Positions 61,701 through 62,917 are shown, numbered from the stretch's first letter. The stretch is 64,000 nt of DNA from Mytilus galloprovincialis (GCF_965363235.1 NC_134841.1:63571078-63635077), one strand, 5' to 3'. Notes: generated from the letters alone by a model not told the origin. Program-made: numbers and translations.

Positions 61701-62758
61701 GACAAATAGGGATAAGGTGTATATGTGTCAGTAAGAAAATAATGCCAAGCTTGAACGTTCATAATTTCAAGCTAAGCGAGCAAAATTAACAAAACCTGGT
61801 ATAAAAATAAATGCACTGTACAACTAAAGTAAATGTGTCAACTTTACCTCTAATCCTAGAAATCCATCATGATGAACCCCAGTCACACGGGATGATGGTT
61901 CAAACCATTCCGGAGAGGTTCCTAGTAAATTCTTCAAAGTCTTTGTTGATGAAACTGTCACTGAACCAGTACAACGAGACAGAATAAGTGACTGAAACAA
62001 GAATAAACCTTAGCATAGGATGTGAAAATAATATAACCCTATTCCTTTGTCATATCAACTACCTGAATATAATTAATTTTGCTACATTTTCCTTTCCTGT
62101 AACTACTATGGGCTTGTTTAACAACCTTGATCGGCTATAAAGATCTTCCACTGTCTAAACCTTTCTAAGCCGGCTAGGATTAAATATTGAGTGAATATAG
62201 ATTTTTTTATAGAATGGGCATTTGTTTTTTGCAATTAATTATCAATTTATTGAAATAATTCAAAGAATTAAATGTAGAAAAAAAATTTACAGATACTAAA
62301 GACCTTAAAAGTATGTCATATTAATGTTTAAAACATTTTTAGTTACAATTAAAAAAAACATAAGATCGATGTTGAGCCAAAGTGGGAAACTTTTGCATGT
62401 AAAACCTGATTATATTTACCTCACTATTCATACAGTTTTTAAAAAAAATCTATTTTTAGAGAAAGTGGAAAACTTTAGCATGTAATACGTGGTTATATTT
62501 TACCTTACTATCCCACCAATTCACATCTACTAGATTTTTACATGGAACCAAATCTAAAAAGAAATAATCATACTTAGTAATACAAAACAAATGGTAATCC
62601 ATTTATTAAACTAGACTAAACATGAATACATTTTTGTACTTTTAACTCTTTTACATGAATTTTGTTTAAAAATTTCATTAGAAAAACAACTCACCTTTTA
62701 GAGTCTTCCCTCGCTGTGGATTGTCTGTAAACTCTGGACTAATCTCATCAAAATTAGG
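8461..62758 (-). CDS. NBAS: NBAS, Sec39-type ER tether subunit; 51 exons, 5' end outside window
   Basis: Subunit of the NRZ (Dsl1-like) complex with RINT1 and ZW10, which tethers COPI vesicles at the ER with the syntaxin 18 SNAREs; the vertebrate protein also acts in nonsense-mediated decay. Conserved blocks are visible in order: FEPSSRVTG, MERFQPPRKRPK, DRVYQRQWKK, KKRSWVFHECIER, FGLKGTDLQALL, LSNFPETTNPHEY, IFTESLLCS, EKQGCHPFYEEF, RFTDDPEYKKETILGL, LWELYMSHLEFLF and AEAGSLML near the C-terminus. The exons are listed separately as w1-w51. Their phases all agree and they sum to 6,084 nt (2,027 aa plus stop). Human NBAS is about 2,370 aa, so roughly 350-450 N-terminal residues, including the WD40-like domain, lie beyond position 64,000. 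The Sec39 region is carried by the 5' half of the listed exons. The two longest introns (51,482-58,525 and 21,791-29,975) each hold an antisense B-box gene. The family call rests on my memory of human NBAS, not on a search. Confidence 0.96.
9353..9481 (-). CDS. NBAS: NBAS exon w50
   Basis: 43 codons: CGRHVYNKMIEKKYTIEGVK, then STHKDMLSAVVTELAALDE. Acceptor TTTTTTCAG, donor GTAAAG. Confidence 0.93.
9998..10124 (-). CDS. NBAS: NBAS exon w49
   Basis: 127 nt: DHEQNVWVNIFCAMINTSDS, then LVVTKFTTICDSVKLDIK. WV-I--AM matches the NPWVRLATVML region. Confidence 0.9.
10916..11121. mobile_element. MITE, CTGTAAACCAACTTATTTTC family, TA duplication
   Basis: In the intron between w48 and w49. The left end CTGTAAACCAACTTATTTTC is exactly mirrored at the right end (GAAAATAAGTTGGTTTACAG), and both are flanked by TA. 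The interior repeats TTCGCG/CGCGAA words, as in related molluscan MITEs. The size and TA target duplication point to a Tc1/mariner-type transposase acting in trans. Confidence 0.88.
11153..11276. repeat. Tandem repeat, four perfect 31-bp units
   Basis: Four identical units starting ATAACAGGTCTCTTGCACAT and ending AAAGAGATTAC. Each unit holds a small inverted pair (TCTCTT / AAGAGA). It begins 30 bp beyond the right end of the neighbouring MITE and ends 62 bp from the donor side of NBAS exon w48. Confidence 0.97.
11339..11481 (-). CDS. NBAS: NBAS exon w48
   Basis: 143 nt: LKEGDINTDKARHQLFLQLL, then CDLLQLWPPLKAASS. LQ-WPP-K is conserved. Confidence 0.94.
11860..12560. other. Intron w47-w48, possible old repeat
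   Basis: No exon found. CTGGAGATTT occurs at 11,914 and 11,951 and a GGGAGATTTGGACTTCCC block near 12,515; the stretch looks like a degraded dispersed element. Confidence 0.35.
12602..12688 (-). CDS. NBAS: NBAS exon w47
   Basis: 29 codons: SFQLSEEDLVLLTLYRTEAV, then VKATWSDTQ. Acceptor TTTTACAG. Confidence 0.93.
13201..13309 (-). CDS. NBAS: NBAS exon w46
   Basis: 109 nt: GNLVSPEDVMVLLRPFCSDD, then VQPRLDVLHMVEK. The VSPED--LRPFC-DD string is highly conserved near the NBAS C-terminus. Confidence 0.95.
14012..14095 (-). CDS. NBAS: NBAS exon w45
   Basis: 84 nt: DPDELDKKQILARLEKVVLN, then VEEHQNQ. Acceptor AATTACAG. Confidence 0.9.
14447..14589 (-). CDS. NBAS: NBAS exon w44
   Basis: 143 nt: LQKLYCDMIKYGYTVELIED, then PWTPHTALKEAVGHLIHLL. 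It precedes w45 across a 351-nt intron. Confidence 0.92.
14704..16053. mobile_element. 1.35-kb non-autonomous element with 53-bp inverted ends
   Basis: In the intron between w43 and w44. The left end (14,704-14,756) starts AGGAGTCATCCATAATTGTC and the right end (16,002-16,054) is its near-perfect complement. Each inverted repeat contains CCAAAGTGTACAAAACGTAC. TA flanks fit a Tc1/mariner-type element. No transposase frame remains. Confidence 0.85.
16440..16930 (+). mobile_element. Tandem-core (pearl/Helentron-like) element, about 160-bp units
   Basis: Three units of about 160 bp, each opening with CTCACATA-AAAAAATCAG (16,451, 16,610, 16,772). Then a run of ACGGA words (GACGGAATGAAGGAATAACG) and an end AACTTCGTTGCGGGGCCATAA. 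Tandem core plus ACGG microsatellite plus fixed tail is the known layout of bivalve pearl-type elements. Confidence 0.7.
16954..17116 (-). CDS. NBAS: NBAS exon w43
   Basis: 163 nt: CRISWEDAANTLQQYLNHIG, then MLVEYAAKFDLSKGDNLQ. Acceptor TATCTAG. An AG five bases further in (ATGCAG) does not fit the phase. Confidence 0.91.
17579..17670 (-). CDS. NBAS: NBAS exon w42
   Basis: 92 nt: LEVECRQEIVKRTLKFTNQH, then GGKKKKQDDSG, a basic linker. Confidence 0.91.
18204..18317 (-). CDS. NBAS: NBAS exon w41
   Basis: 38 codons: AAWVHRYEGSGESLQKLLPV, then DVINFIDEIVFSEQSRLK. Confidence 0.92.
18877..18969 (-). CDS. NBAS: NBAS exon w40
   Basis: 31 codons: TGRFLHPSVVHCAWAVKQFW, then STDTKKVPDST. Confidence 0.9.
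19475..19593 (-). CDS. NBAS: NBAS exon w39
   Basis: 119 nt: LDCKQLMNGLSSPVKYIIPV, then NVTAIAKLANKIPDG. Acceptor TATTGTAG, donor GTAAGT. Confidence 0.92.
19925..20169 (-). CDS. NBAS: NBAS exon w38
   Basis: 245 nt: LAIEEIEERVKNKNIVPTLI, then TSIYPDLDGTDHTTLIYYFT and HLKLLKKLKGVAI. IYP--DGTDH--L-YYFTLL is conserved. Confidence 0.95.
20170..21682. other. Intron w37-w38
   Basis: No exon or complete element recognised. At 20,990-21,075 the word TATCTGTA recurs five times, including a palindrome (TATCTGTATAGTATACAGAT, 21,009-21,029). Confidence 0.45.
21683..21790 (-). CDS. NBAS: NBAS exon w37
   Basis: 108 nt: SVNDEMYNVACNLAERYGIP, then LWELYMSHLEFLFDSG. Acceptor TTATAG, donor GTAAGT. Confidence 0.95.
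21848..22810 (+). mobile_element. Tandem-core element, five units of about 170-190 bp
   Basis: Opens with ACATACCCCACG and closes with GCGTGGGGTATAAT, a short inverted pair. Five core units carry AATTTCCYGTYGATATGCAC (21,936, 22,103, 22,292, 22,470, 22,638), AGTATGTCCTTATTA and GAGGAGTTGCGATGACAAAC. After them come GACTGACGGACGAACTGACG and CCTCCGCAACTTCGTTGCGT. The apparent minus-strand frames inside are not genes. Confidence 0.8.
23460..23540 (+). repeat. Short degenerate repeat of TAGGCTTCCTC
   Basis: The words TAGGCTTCCTCAT, ATAGGCTTCCTCATTG and CTAGGCTTCCTGATT recur within 80 bp. Probably local slippage. Confidence 0.6.
24121..25448 (+). mobile_element. Tandem-core element with ATACGAC ends, long copy
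   Basis: Starts with ATCTTGATACGACTGCAGAG and CCTGAACAGTT. Six units of 115-136 bp follow, each with GGTTAGATTCAGCATA (24,342, 24,478, 24,613, 24,728, 24,852, 24,987) and AATTTTTGATGAAATCAAAC. Then come two units of about 157 bp with AATCAATCCYAACCTTCCTT. It ends GACGACAATGACGTTATACC and ATATATGACC. It lies just upstream of the 351-aa B-box gene, in the same intron. Confidence 0.75.
25811..26866 (+). CDS. B-box/NHL-like protein, short TRIM-like form, intronless
   Basis: 351 aa in one uninterrupted frame, inside the 8.2 kb NBAS intron and antisense to it. Residues 16-54 form a B-box-type zinc finger: C16, C19, C29, C32, C37, C40, H45, H54, with IKWKC at 25-29. From about residue 72 to the end the protein is a beta-propeller-like NHL region (LLISIGESRL, HVNSDNKFLVGG, STRNGNIHVVDVV, PFKPTNIVTTPRDNVIVA). 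It is collinear with the NHL half of the gene at 51,781 but lacks that protein's second B-box and coiled coil, and neither has a RING. Without a RING, ubiquitin ligase activity is not expected; family members often act in innate immunity or as scaffolds, which I cannot verify here. The start ATGGCG follows an AT-rich leader and no in-frame upstream ATG was noticed. Candidate poly(A) signals lie at 27,122-27,127 and 27,155-27,160. Confidence 0.9.
   Translation: MAFSRSVIRSQAPAKCGICDTDRSIKWKCIDCSKLLCNHCKEKVHPELKNTENHQVVNIKDVGEKTGVELKINKQYQTELSTISHLSYSHDDSLWIHSYRDKVLQRVKPEGTKLNILSSFNIRVFDMAVTQSNDLLISIGESRLIQISSKTGTLSDSVYNVSPFLVTSVHVNSDNKFLVGGVDQEYPKQGRTVVILMNQNGDQERVYEHDQHKQPIFSYPGMLTSTRNGNIHVVDVVSDDRFRVVVLGQSGDVINIYTGDKEINKDKPFKPTNIVTTPRDNVIVANSGPNTLHILNNAGLLMTCYKTSDINIMLPMSLAFSPTGQLCIGCSKLKGSKTKEAKLYEVTISGC
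26867..27720. other. 3' flank of the short B-box gene
   Basis: Candidate poly(A) signals at 27,122 and 27,155. At 27,503-27,612 a weak inverted pair (AATTTTGGGG / CCCCAAAATT) brackets 110 bp and could be a decayed MITE. Confidence 0.4.
27722..27966. repeat. Cluster of GGCTCTTGTAG and CTACACCGAGT words
   Basis: Four copies of (C)GGCTCTTGTAG or a one-base variant (from 27,728, 27,755, 27,801 and 27,883) alternate with five CTACACC(G/A)AGT-like words (27,771, 27,817, 27,834, 27,902, 27,953). The two words are imperfect inverted copies of each other, so the block can form many alternative stems. Confidence 0.8.
27967..28944. other. AT-rich intron sequence
   Basis: No exon, RNA gene or clear repeat recognised. 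Confidence 0.4.
28945..29727 (+). mobile_element. Tandem-core element with ATACGAC ends, short copy
   Basis: Same family as 24,121-25,448. It opens GGCGCAGCTTTATACGACAA, then CCTGAACAGTTGGGGC and ATGGACACAAC. It retains the AACCTTC-type units and ends GACGACGCAGACATCATACC and TGGTCATATAAAAA. The outer TTTATACGAC and (G)GTC-TATAAA words are inverted copies. Confidence 0.75.
29976..30042 (-). CDS. NBAS: NBAS exon w36
   Basis: 67 nt: VDIQRFTDDPEYKKETILGL. It precedes an 8.2 kb intron that houses the shorter B-box gene. Confidence 0.94.
30208..31135 (+). mobile_element. Hairpin element, copy 2
   Basis: Starts ATTCTAATATGACGTGCTTC, with GCTTTGTAAACAA as in copy 1, contains AAATTCCGCGAAA and GAGGTAGGTGTTG blocks, then GAACAGCCACAC, TATTAGAATCGAAATAATT and the hairpin at 30,966-31,127. 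It lies in the intron between w35 and w36. Confidence 0.72.
30966..31127. repeat. Long hairpin, about 74-bp arms, loop CTCGCTAACGCTCA
   Basis: Left arm 30,966-31,040, loop 31,041-31,054, right arm 31,055-31,127. The arms differ at two bases plus a 2-nt indel. The arm sequence (GGAAGCCATAGATTTGTTG) is unrelated to that of copy 1, but the outer AAATAATTC and the 14-nt loop are identical. Confidence 0.95.
31468..31768 (-). CDS. NBAS: NBAS exon w35
   Basis: 301 nt: TKDVEKFFDDFPKTAITQQL, then YYYALQIYASVKPTAIPD, SPLYRNDPVKLIQRVINFVT, and YESFEDYIQARTLVRIGSG. YYY-LQIYA and PLYR-DP are conserved. Confidence 0.95.
32673..32749 (-). CDS. NBAS: NBAS exon w34
   Basis: 77 nt: LLELAKTKFPVDSSLGLAYL, then LALPD. 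Matches the LALAYLLALP block. Confidence 0.94.
33035..33199. mobile_element. MITE, ATACACCTTATCGCTATT family, copy 1
   Basis: About 165 bp. Left end ATACACCTTATCGCTATTTG, right end the complement of AATACTCCTTATTGCTAAT. The interior has GACGTCATAAAACAAAATA and GACGCCACAATGAAAAAGTG, both found again, inverted, at 61,554-61,722. Confidence 0.8.
33372..33498 (-). CDS. NBAS: NBAS exon w33
   Basis: 127 nt: AVVDYARGKSACSPTALSEN, then LRTAKLEEMLTEGETTQ. Corresponds to the FAEVLLRTGKL region. Confidence 0.92.
33683..33836 (+). mobile_element. Retroposon tail (GGGGCCAGCTGAAGGACGCC)
   Basis: Contains GGGGCCAGCTGAAGGACGCC, GGTCGGGTTGTTGTCTCTTT and GACACATTCCCCATTTCCAT. I recognise this as a very common mussel dispersed repeat, probably the 3' end of a SINE or LINE. 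Confidence 0.7.
34092..34152 (+). repeat. Arm-like relic of the 31-kb hairpin
   Basis: GAGCCATAGATTTGTTAACA, then TTTTCACATGGCC and CTTATTTTATCAC match the left arm of the 31-kb hairpin with scattered changes, but there is no loop or second arm. Confidence 0.6.
34287..34589 (-). CDS. NBAS: NBAS exon w32
   Basis: 101 codons, the longest exon here. MLYSTIHTDMEVDDKSSER, a Thr/Ser-rich linker with TTKTTKAVLS, then TKWWQKTIKSLKQPTRRQ and FEKQGCHPFYEEFI. The EKQGCHPFYE string is diagnostic. Confidence 0.96.
35330..35417 (-). CDS. NBAS: NBAS exon w31
   Basis: 88 nt: ADLLSFSLAYCPADMIEPIL, then QAKAVLETQ. Matches the LTHCP-type block. Confidence 0.93.
35490..35640 (+). repeat. Two diverged tandem units with ATAACTCTAGC
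   Basis: Two units of about 77 bp with TACAAAGGGTCATAACTCTA and GCAAAGGGGATAACTCTA, each followed by AGTAAATCAGC. They resemble core units of the tandem-core elements, without the tail. Confidence 0.55.
35823..35944 (-). CDS. NBAS: NBAS exon w30
   Basis: 122 nt: AHDCSFAYEVCQDLIERMHG, then PVWDVCVDLASFEDFKDISA. WDVC is conserved in the family. Donor GTTAGT. Confidence 0.93.
36427..36522 (-). CDS. NBAS: NBAS exon w29
   Basis: 32 codons: LMRLSHLLKIEKGNNSLREG, then KVLHLIARGAVK. Donor GTATTT. Confidence 0.91.
36583..36846. mobile_element. MITE, ATTTACAGCCGATTGCATTG family
   Basis: 264 bp in the w28-w29 intron. Inverted ends of about 33 bp begin ATTTACAGCCGATTGCATTG on both strands and run into GAGTGTGTA. 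Further in is a second inverted pair, GGTTAGCTTACTTGCT / AGCAAGCAAGCTAAC. Confidence 0.92.
37434..37513 (-). CDS. NBAS: NBAS exon w28
   Basis: 80 nt: RQTKDRIELIEKCLSTRDTS, then YKQQKK. The first two bases complete a Val codon. Confidence 0.92.
37901..38013 (-). CDS. NBAS: NBAS exon w27
   Basis: 113 nt: ICLNLIRDTPTLIQEELDLI, then LDDFGVSIIPAQ. The intron before it contains a MITE copy (38,089-38,313). Confidence 0.93.
38089..38313. mobile_element. MITE, GGGACGACATC family, copy 2
   Basis: Inside the NBAS intron between w26 and w27. Ends read GGGACGACATCAAAAGTTCA on both strands, with a TA duplication. The interior is C-rich, as expected if it lies inverted with respect to copy 1. Confidence 0.82.
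38797..39237 (+). mobile_element. Tandem-core element, two units of about 170 bp
   Basis: Two units with CACTATCATTTTCTATGTT, AACTCTAATTTGGCATTA, ATTAAGTTTCAAGTTGATTG and ACCTTGACCAAAAACTTTAA. Then GGACGAACAGACGAACGAAA and an end TAAGTGGGGCATAAAA. A one-unit relative is at 43,305-43,590. Confidence 0.8.
39558..39775 (-). CDS. NBAS: NBAS exon w26
   Basis: 218 nt: IFTESLLCSGRRESITLAGE, then AIQLVISSAQEYFDSSTDM and DPCIDLA. Strong NBAS signature. Acceptor TTTTTCAG. Confidence 0.96.
39981..40045 (-). mobile_element. Retroposon tail fragment
   Basis: AATGTGGTATGATTGCCAAT followed by GAGACAACTATCCACAAAAG, the inverse of the GGCAATCATA-type tail at 50,070-50,424. Confidence 0.65.
40264..40366 (-). 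CDS. NBAS: NBAS exon w25
   Basis: 103 nt: SEPLSEIAWRKLHDDVIQLQ, then LSSGLCHE. The donor GTAGGT is chosen over GTGAAT four bases further on, because only the first leaves a full codon to match w26. Confidence 0.9.
41196..41254 (-). CDS. NBAS: NBAS exon w24
   Basis: 59 nt: KDADDVKMLMIRLTRAAGK. The MIRLTR string matches the conserved RKLMVRLTR-type block. Confidence 0.93.
41647..41710 (-). CDS. NBAS: NBAS exon w23
   Basis: 64 nt: ALKILHEQDVRKPLHYILET. Donor GTATTG. Confidence 0.9.
41998..42060 (-). CDS. NBAS: NBAS exon w22
   Basis: 63 nt: KETKESIRLHKEIDKLERHL, an amphipathic charged helix. The intron before it (42,061-42,980) holds a poly-C-bearing foldback element. Confidence 0.91.
42515..42833. 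mobile_element. Foldback element with GTCCTGCC repeats and a poly-C run
   Basis: Inverted ends GGGAGCTACTATTTGATTTT and the complement of GGGAGCTACCATTTGATTTT, each continuing into a G-run and GCTAGGATG. The inside holds five or so TGTCCTGCCTTTTT-like units. The right arm contains an uninterrupted run of more than 20 C (42,787-42,810). Confidence 0.85.
42981..43040 (-). CDS. NBAS: NBAS exon w21
   Basis: 60 nt: DDQLDLALEIFQCLPQKGYG. Acceptor TTTTGTAG, donor GTAAGG. Confidence 0.92.
43305..43590 (+). mobile_element. Tandem-core element, single unit
   Basis: One copy of the core found twice at 38.8 kb, starting GTGTGCCTAGTACACGGTTG. Then GACGAACGAATGGACGAACG and a decayed end AATGGAGCATAAAA. 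Confidence 0.78.
43771..43844 (-). CDS. NBAS: NBAS exon w20
   Basis: 74 nt: QKRPIISSQDDVMSMALEAL, then YVCG. Acceptor TTTGCAG. Confidence 0.92.
44097..44198 (-). CDS. NBAS: NBAS exon w19, weak acceptor
   Basis: 34 codons: LRHFHRAVKLLRFKVEQFFT, then NLEAYKTLCDWLHQ. The acceptor TTACAAAG has no pyrimidine tract. A better-looking TTTTCACAG 17 nt downstream would break the frame with w18, so the weak site is preferred. Confidence 0.82.
44345..44518 (-). CDS. NBAS: NBAS exon w18
   Basis: 58 codons: ASTEMYTKCLHKWLVPFLQQ, then TDLTLPTKIFESSKAT. Ends in phase 0 before GTGAGT. Confidence 0.94.
44937..45071 (-). CDS. NBAS: NBAS exon w17
   Basis: 45 codons: GLSELLDNLVTMEMLVYDCY, then TFDELQKMADYDKLELIMSK. 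Donor GTGTGT. Confidence 0.94.
45415..45544 (-). CDS. NBAS: NBAS exon w16
   Basis: 130 nt: MANPNTDDLSKWYSFRACEI, then SRQVDLSVELVKLATERGVE. Acceptor TTTCTCTAG, donor GTGGGT. Confidence 0.93.
45876..45950 (-). CDS. NBAS: NBAS exon w15
   Basis: 75 nt: TIIEPVLPDLGGFLYEENPG. The donor reads GTTCGT, weaker than its neighbours, but the phase (AG plus A gives Arg) fits. Confidence 0.88.
46240..46336 (+). repeat. 3' end fragment of the ATACGAC tandem-core family
   Basis: GACGACGACGACGACGACGC, then ATACGACGAAAAATT and an end GCGGTCGTATAAAAA. It keeps the right terminus in good condition although everything upstream is gone. Confidence 0.7.
46455..47909. mobile_element. Tigger/pogo-like non-autonomous element, 1,455 bp
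   Basis: Ends CAGTCGACTCTCGTTATCTC and, inverted, CAGTTAACTCTCGTTGTCTC, each continuing GAA, flanked by TA. This is the CAG-TIR, TA-duplication pattern of Tigger/pogo elements. Most of the interior is a 555-bp tandem duplication. It lies in the w14-w15 intron. No transposase remains. Confidence 0.88.
46692..47801. repeat. 555-bp perfect tandem duplication
   Basis: Units 46,692-47,246 and 47,247-47,801 start TCTATTGTTTCAGTTACAAT and end TTAGTTCGACTCAAC. The one difference I noticed is GATACATGAG versus GATACACGAG. The near identity implies a very recent event. Confidence 0.95.
48026..48100 (-). CDS. NBAS: NBAS exon w14
   Basis: 75 nt: NDKSVIPWEEDRWREKDWSE. The intron before w15 (45,951-48,025) holds a Tigger-like element with a 555-bp tandem duplication. 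Confidence 0.9.
48439..48590 (+). mobile_element. Dispersed repeat fragment (GGGACGAAAGATACCAAAGG)
   Basis: GGGACGAAAGATACCAAAGG, then GACAGTCAAACTCATAAATC and GACAACGCCATGGC, a sequence I recall as frequent in mussel genomes (LINE/SINE-derived). Confidence 0.6.
48859..48930 (-). CDS. NBAS: NBAS exon w13
   Basis: 72 nt: LGILSNFPETTNPHEYRSLL. The NFPETT-PHEY string is nearly invariant in NBAS proteins. Confidence 0.95.
49131..49195 (-). CDS. NBAS: NBAS exon w12
   Basis: 65 nt: DNIEALETLFTFHWEDLRPH, leaving AG for a split Arg. Confidence 0.93.
49662..49766 (-). CDS. NBAS: NBAS exon w11
   Basis: 35 codons: CILGGVHAAAERFNEKFFQK, then FRSENIVEIAVNYAR. Donor GTAGGT. Confidence 0.92.
50070..50424 (+). 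mobile_element. Retroposon 3' region (GGCAATCATA tail)
   Basis: GACTATGCGGTATGGGTTTT, GCTCATTGTTGAAGGCTGTA and GTCGCATTGGCAATCATATC, then CACATCTTC and poly-T. Inverted partners are at 56,417-56,620, 54,212-54,300 and 39,981-40,045. Confidence 0.72.
50436..50514 (-). CDS. NBAS: NBAS exon w10
   Basis: 79 nt: LNLEQREVCRVRRKLLQYLY and then RLKTYE. Acceptor TTTCAG, donor GTAACA. Confidence 0.92.
50936..51073 (-). CDS. NBAS: NBAS exon w9, charged linker
   Basis: 138 nt. FILCDPEDGLYEDITLDEFD is followed by a Lys/Glu-rich helix (KKEELKKAKQEEML), matching the charged linker before the conserved LTLEQ-type block in NBAS. Donor GTTAGT. Confidence 0.9.
51383..51481 (-). CDS. NBAS: NBAS exon w8, frame-neutral cassette
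   Basis: 99 nt, encodes QLHSDLFSQFSYNVDVF through HILKDLYW. Good acceptor (CTTTTTCTAG), moderate donor (GTTGGT). Its phases are symmetric, so skipping it keeps the frame. The direct w7-w9 join gives GRFILCDPEDG, which resembles the vertebrate protein at this point, so w8 may be alternatively spliced or lineage-specific. Confidence 0.7.
51781..53490 (+). CDS. TRIM-like protein: two B-boxes, coiled coil, NHL-like propeller, no RING
   Basis: 569 aa, intronless, 300 nt from NBAS exon w8 and antisense to NBAS. B-box 1 spans residues 16-53 (C16, C19, C29, C32, C37, C40, H44, H53). B-box 2 spans 79-110 with the classical ligand set C79, H82, C91, C94, C99, C102, H107, H110. Residues about 120-240 are a Glu/Lys-rich coiled coil (EEKMDQNEEVLSELG, HTNKLLKELDQRKEIL). 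Residues about 290-569 form an NHL-like beta-propeller (GSILLSGLPSHKLYKL, GDLLLSTNESNL, NNVYVIDMLDEE, KPQDLVATKSDNIIVTDDHH). This is the TRIM/RBCC layout without an N-terminal RING, common among the expanded bivalve TRIM-like genes annotated as TRIM45-, TRIM56- or TRIM71-like; one-to-one orthology to any of these is not supported. Upstream there is only AT-rich intron sequence. Confidence 0.93.
   Translation: MALSKSFQKGQVPMLCQMCEESEAIKWKCLLCDFLLCTKCQKLHKKVKSTDQHIIIDIKDISSHHQQIKDKLDLSNIQCGIHSEHNCFLFCQSCEVVVCPLCITKIHNKHNMVELAEGYQLTLKSMKTFNSEIEEKMDQNEEVLSELGILKSSEDRKYELEKQNILNREKILKDEVEKHTNKLLKELDQRKEILMQSVNNARNRSQKLNKDLDLRRKNLNQALNSNIANQVFTVYLEEKTSRQQRIVPANPKFKKLPKFVPGKNVVQDFYLGELKESDDDQKIFEFKVIKQYKTELAMVYDLVFCDDGSILLSGLPSHKLYKLKLTNESLCDLHTFKTTIFNMALLPSGDLLLSTNESNLTILSCGTSKVNTTKFSVNPLITLGVHVTSDHKILVGVRENQPKLFPVNGPRQVIMMSMDGEKEKVYHTDNKGKLIFTLPRRITTDNDNNVYVIDMLDEEERGRIVALDKTNGVRWIYTGNPDINKKQTFKPQDLVATKSDNIIVTDDHHHMIHILNTTGECIHYLNTKDQLGIECPFSFDIDSTGTLYIGCSTYEDEPNEAKIYSVSGF
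53556..53561 (+). terminator. Poly(A) signal of the 569-aa TRIM-like gene
   Basis: AATAAA 66 nt past the TGA stop, followed by a T-rich stretch, giving a short 3' UTR. Confidence 0.65.
53760..53830 (+). repeat. Fragment of the GAGGTCAAGGTCAG family
   Basis: GATGAGATCAAGGTCAGATA followed by AACCCTGCCACACAGACATC. Confidence 0.6.
53880..55300. other. Intron sequence around the 569-aa gene's 3' side
   Basis: No exon recognised. It contains a retroposon tail fragment at 54,212-54,300 (ATATGGTATGATTGTCAATG) and otherwise AT-rich unique-looking sequence. Confidence 0.4.
55305..55360 (+). repeat. Fragment of the GAGGTCAAGGTCAG family
   Basis: ATCCATGAAAATGAGATCAA, then GGTCAGATGAAACC. Confidence 0.55.
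56139..56313. mobile_element. MITE with GCAAGCAAGC inverted ends
   Basis: Left GCAAAGTAAAACTTTGGTTG, then GCTTGCTTGCTTTGTTTGTA. The right end is its complement, starting TACAAACAAAGCAAGCAAGC. About 175 bp. The inverted word (A)GCAAGCAAGCTAACC also occurs subterminally in the MITE at 36,583. Confidence 0.85.
56417..56620 (-). mobile_element. Retroposon 3' region, inverted
   Basis: Reads AAAAGAAGATGTGGTATGAT, GCCAATGAGACAGCTGTCCA, CTTCAACAATGAGCTAAGCC and CATACCGCATAGTCAGCTAT, the reverse complement of the tail at 50,070-50,424. Confidence 0.75.
57101..57254. mobile_element. Small element with GGATCC / GGTCCAG ends
   Basis: AGTGGTGGATCCAGGGGGCG at the left, AATGGCTGGACCTGCCCCTG at the right, and CATTTGGATGGGGACATGTA between. 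I recall this repeat from many molluscan sequences. The ends are imperfect inverted repeats. Confidence 0.6.
57930..58345 (+). repeat. Array of the GAGGTCAAGGTCAG family with a 44-bp tandem pair
   Basis: AAGGTCAAGGTCAGATGAAA, CACCAAATAGAGTTGACTTA and ATGAAGTCAAGGTCAGTGG. Within it ATCTTCCTCACTGATCCATG plus the next 24 bases occurs twice in a row (about 58,110-58,198). Confidence 0.7.
58526..58674 (-). CDS. NBAS: NBAS exon w7
   Basis: 149 nt: SKIKKRSWVFHECIERIPYN, then FGLKGTDLQALLKRGRMEEG, leaving AG. It precedes a 7 kb intron. The AG can join either w8 (giving Ser) or directly w9 (giving Arg), both in frame. Confidence 0.95.
59355..59480 (-). CDS. NBAS: NBAS exon w6
   Basis: 42 codons: IDHEEYGEALELAKAYSLD, then DRVYQRQWKKSDVSIASIQD. 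One of the most diagnostic NBAS blocks in the window. Acceptor TTTTTTCAG, donor GTGAGA. Confidence 0.96.
59919..60807. mobile_element. Tigger/pogo-like non-autonomous element, 889 bp
   Basis: In the w5-w6 intron. Ends CAGTCAAACCTGATTAAACC and, inverted, CAGTAAAACCTGTATAAACC, with TA on both sides. Subterminal GAATAAACCGG / GAATAAACCAG words repeat inside both ends. No transposase frame is left. Confidence 0.85.
60915..60984 (-). CDS. NBAS: NBAS exon w5
   Basis: 70 nt, encodes IINRTYRLVCLKSTTTEELY and then TRK. The first base completes the Lys codon split with w4. Confidence 0.93.
61275..61447 (-). CDS. NBAS: NBAS exon w4, acidic linker and MERF motif
   Basis: 173 nt. Begins VECVFPQKRRLGD, runs through a very acidic stretch (EEEFEDSDDED) and ends VTDMERFQPPRKRPK. 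The open frame continues upstream past the acceptor into a MITE (61,554-61,722), which could mislead gene finders. Confidence 0.93.
61554..61722. mobile_element. MITE, ATACACCTTATCGCTATT family, copy 2
   Basis: Inverted with respect to copy 1 at 33,035-33,199. Contains GTGGCGTCATATATTTTGTA and GCCAGACAAATAGGG-type words and ends GGATAAGGTGTAT. It sits 106 bp upstream of the acceptor of NBAS exon w4. Confidence 0.8.
61848..61991 (-). CDS. NBAS: NBAS exon w3
   Basis: 48 full codons. Carries SLILSRCTGSVTVSS and EWFEPSSRVTGVHHDGF, a strongly conserved NBAS block. Acceptor TTGTTTCAG, donor GTAAAG. Confidence 0.93.
62504..62553 (-). CDS. NBAS: NBAS exon w2
   Basis: 50 nt, encodes LVPCKNLVDVNWWDSK. 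The acceptor is CTTTTTAG; the exon ends on a full codon before GTAAAA. Confidence 0.88.
62695..62758 (-). CDS. NBAS: NBAS exon w1 (first seen in window)
   Basis: 64 nt, encodes PNFDEISPEFTDNPQRGK onward. Starts in phase 0 after TTTTGTAG and leaves one base (G) before a GTGAGT donor. No further upstream exon was recognised between here and 64,000. Confidence 0.88.
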
Positions 62759-62917
62759 CTACAAAAGCAAAATTATCAATAAACACTTTCTTGTTTTTTA
62801 TAAAAAAAAAAACCAATATATGATTTTAATTAACATTACTAATTTTACATCACAATATTTTTCATTTTTCGAAGAAACACAATGGTTTTTTTGTGTGTAT
62901 TTTATGAAAAAAGCTAA

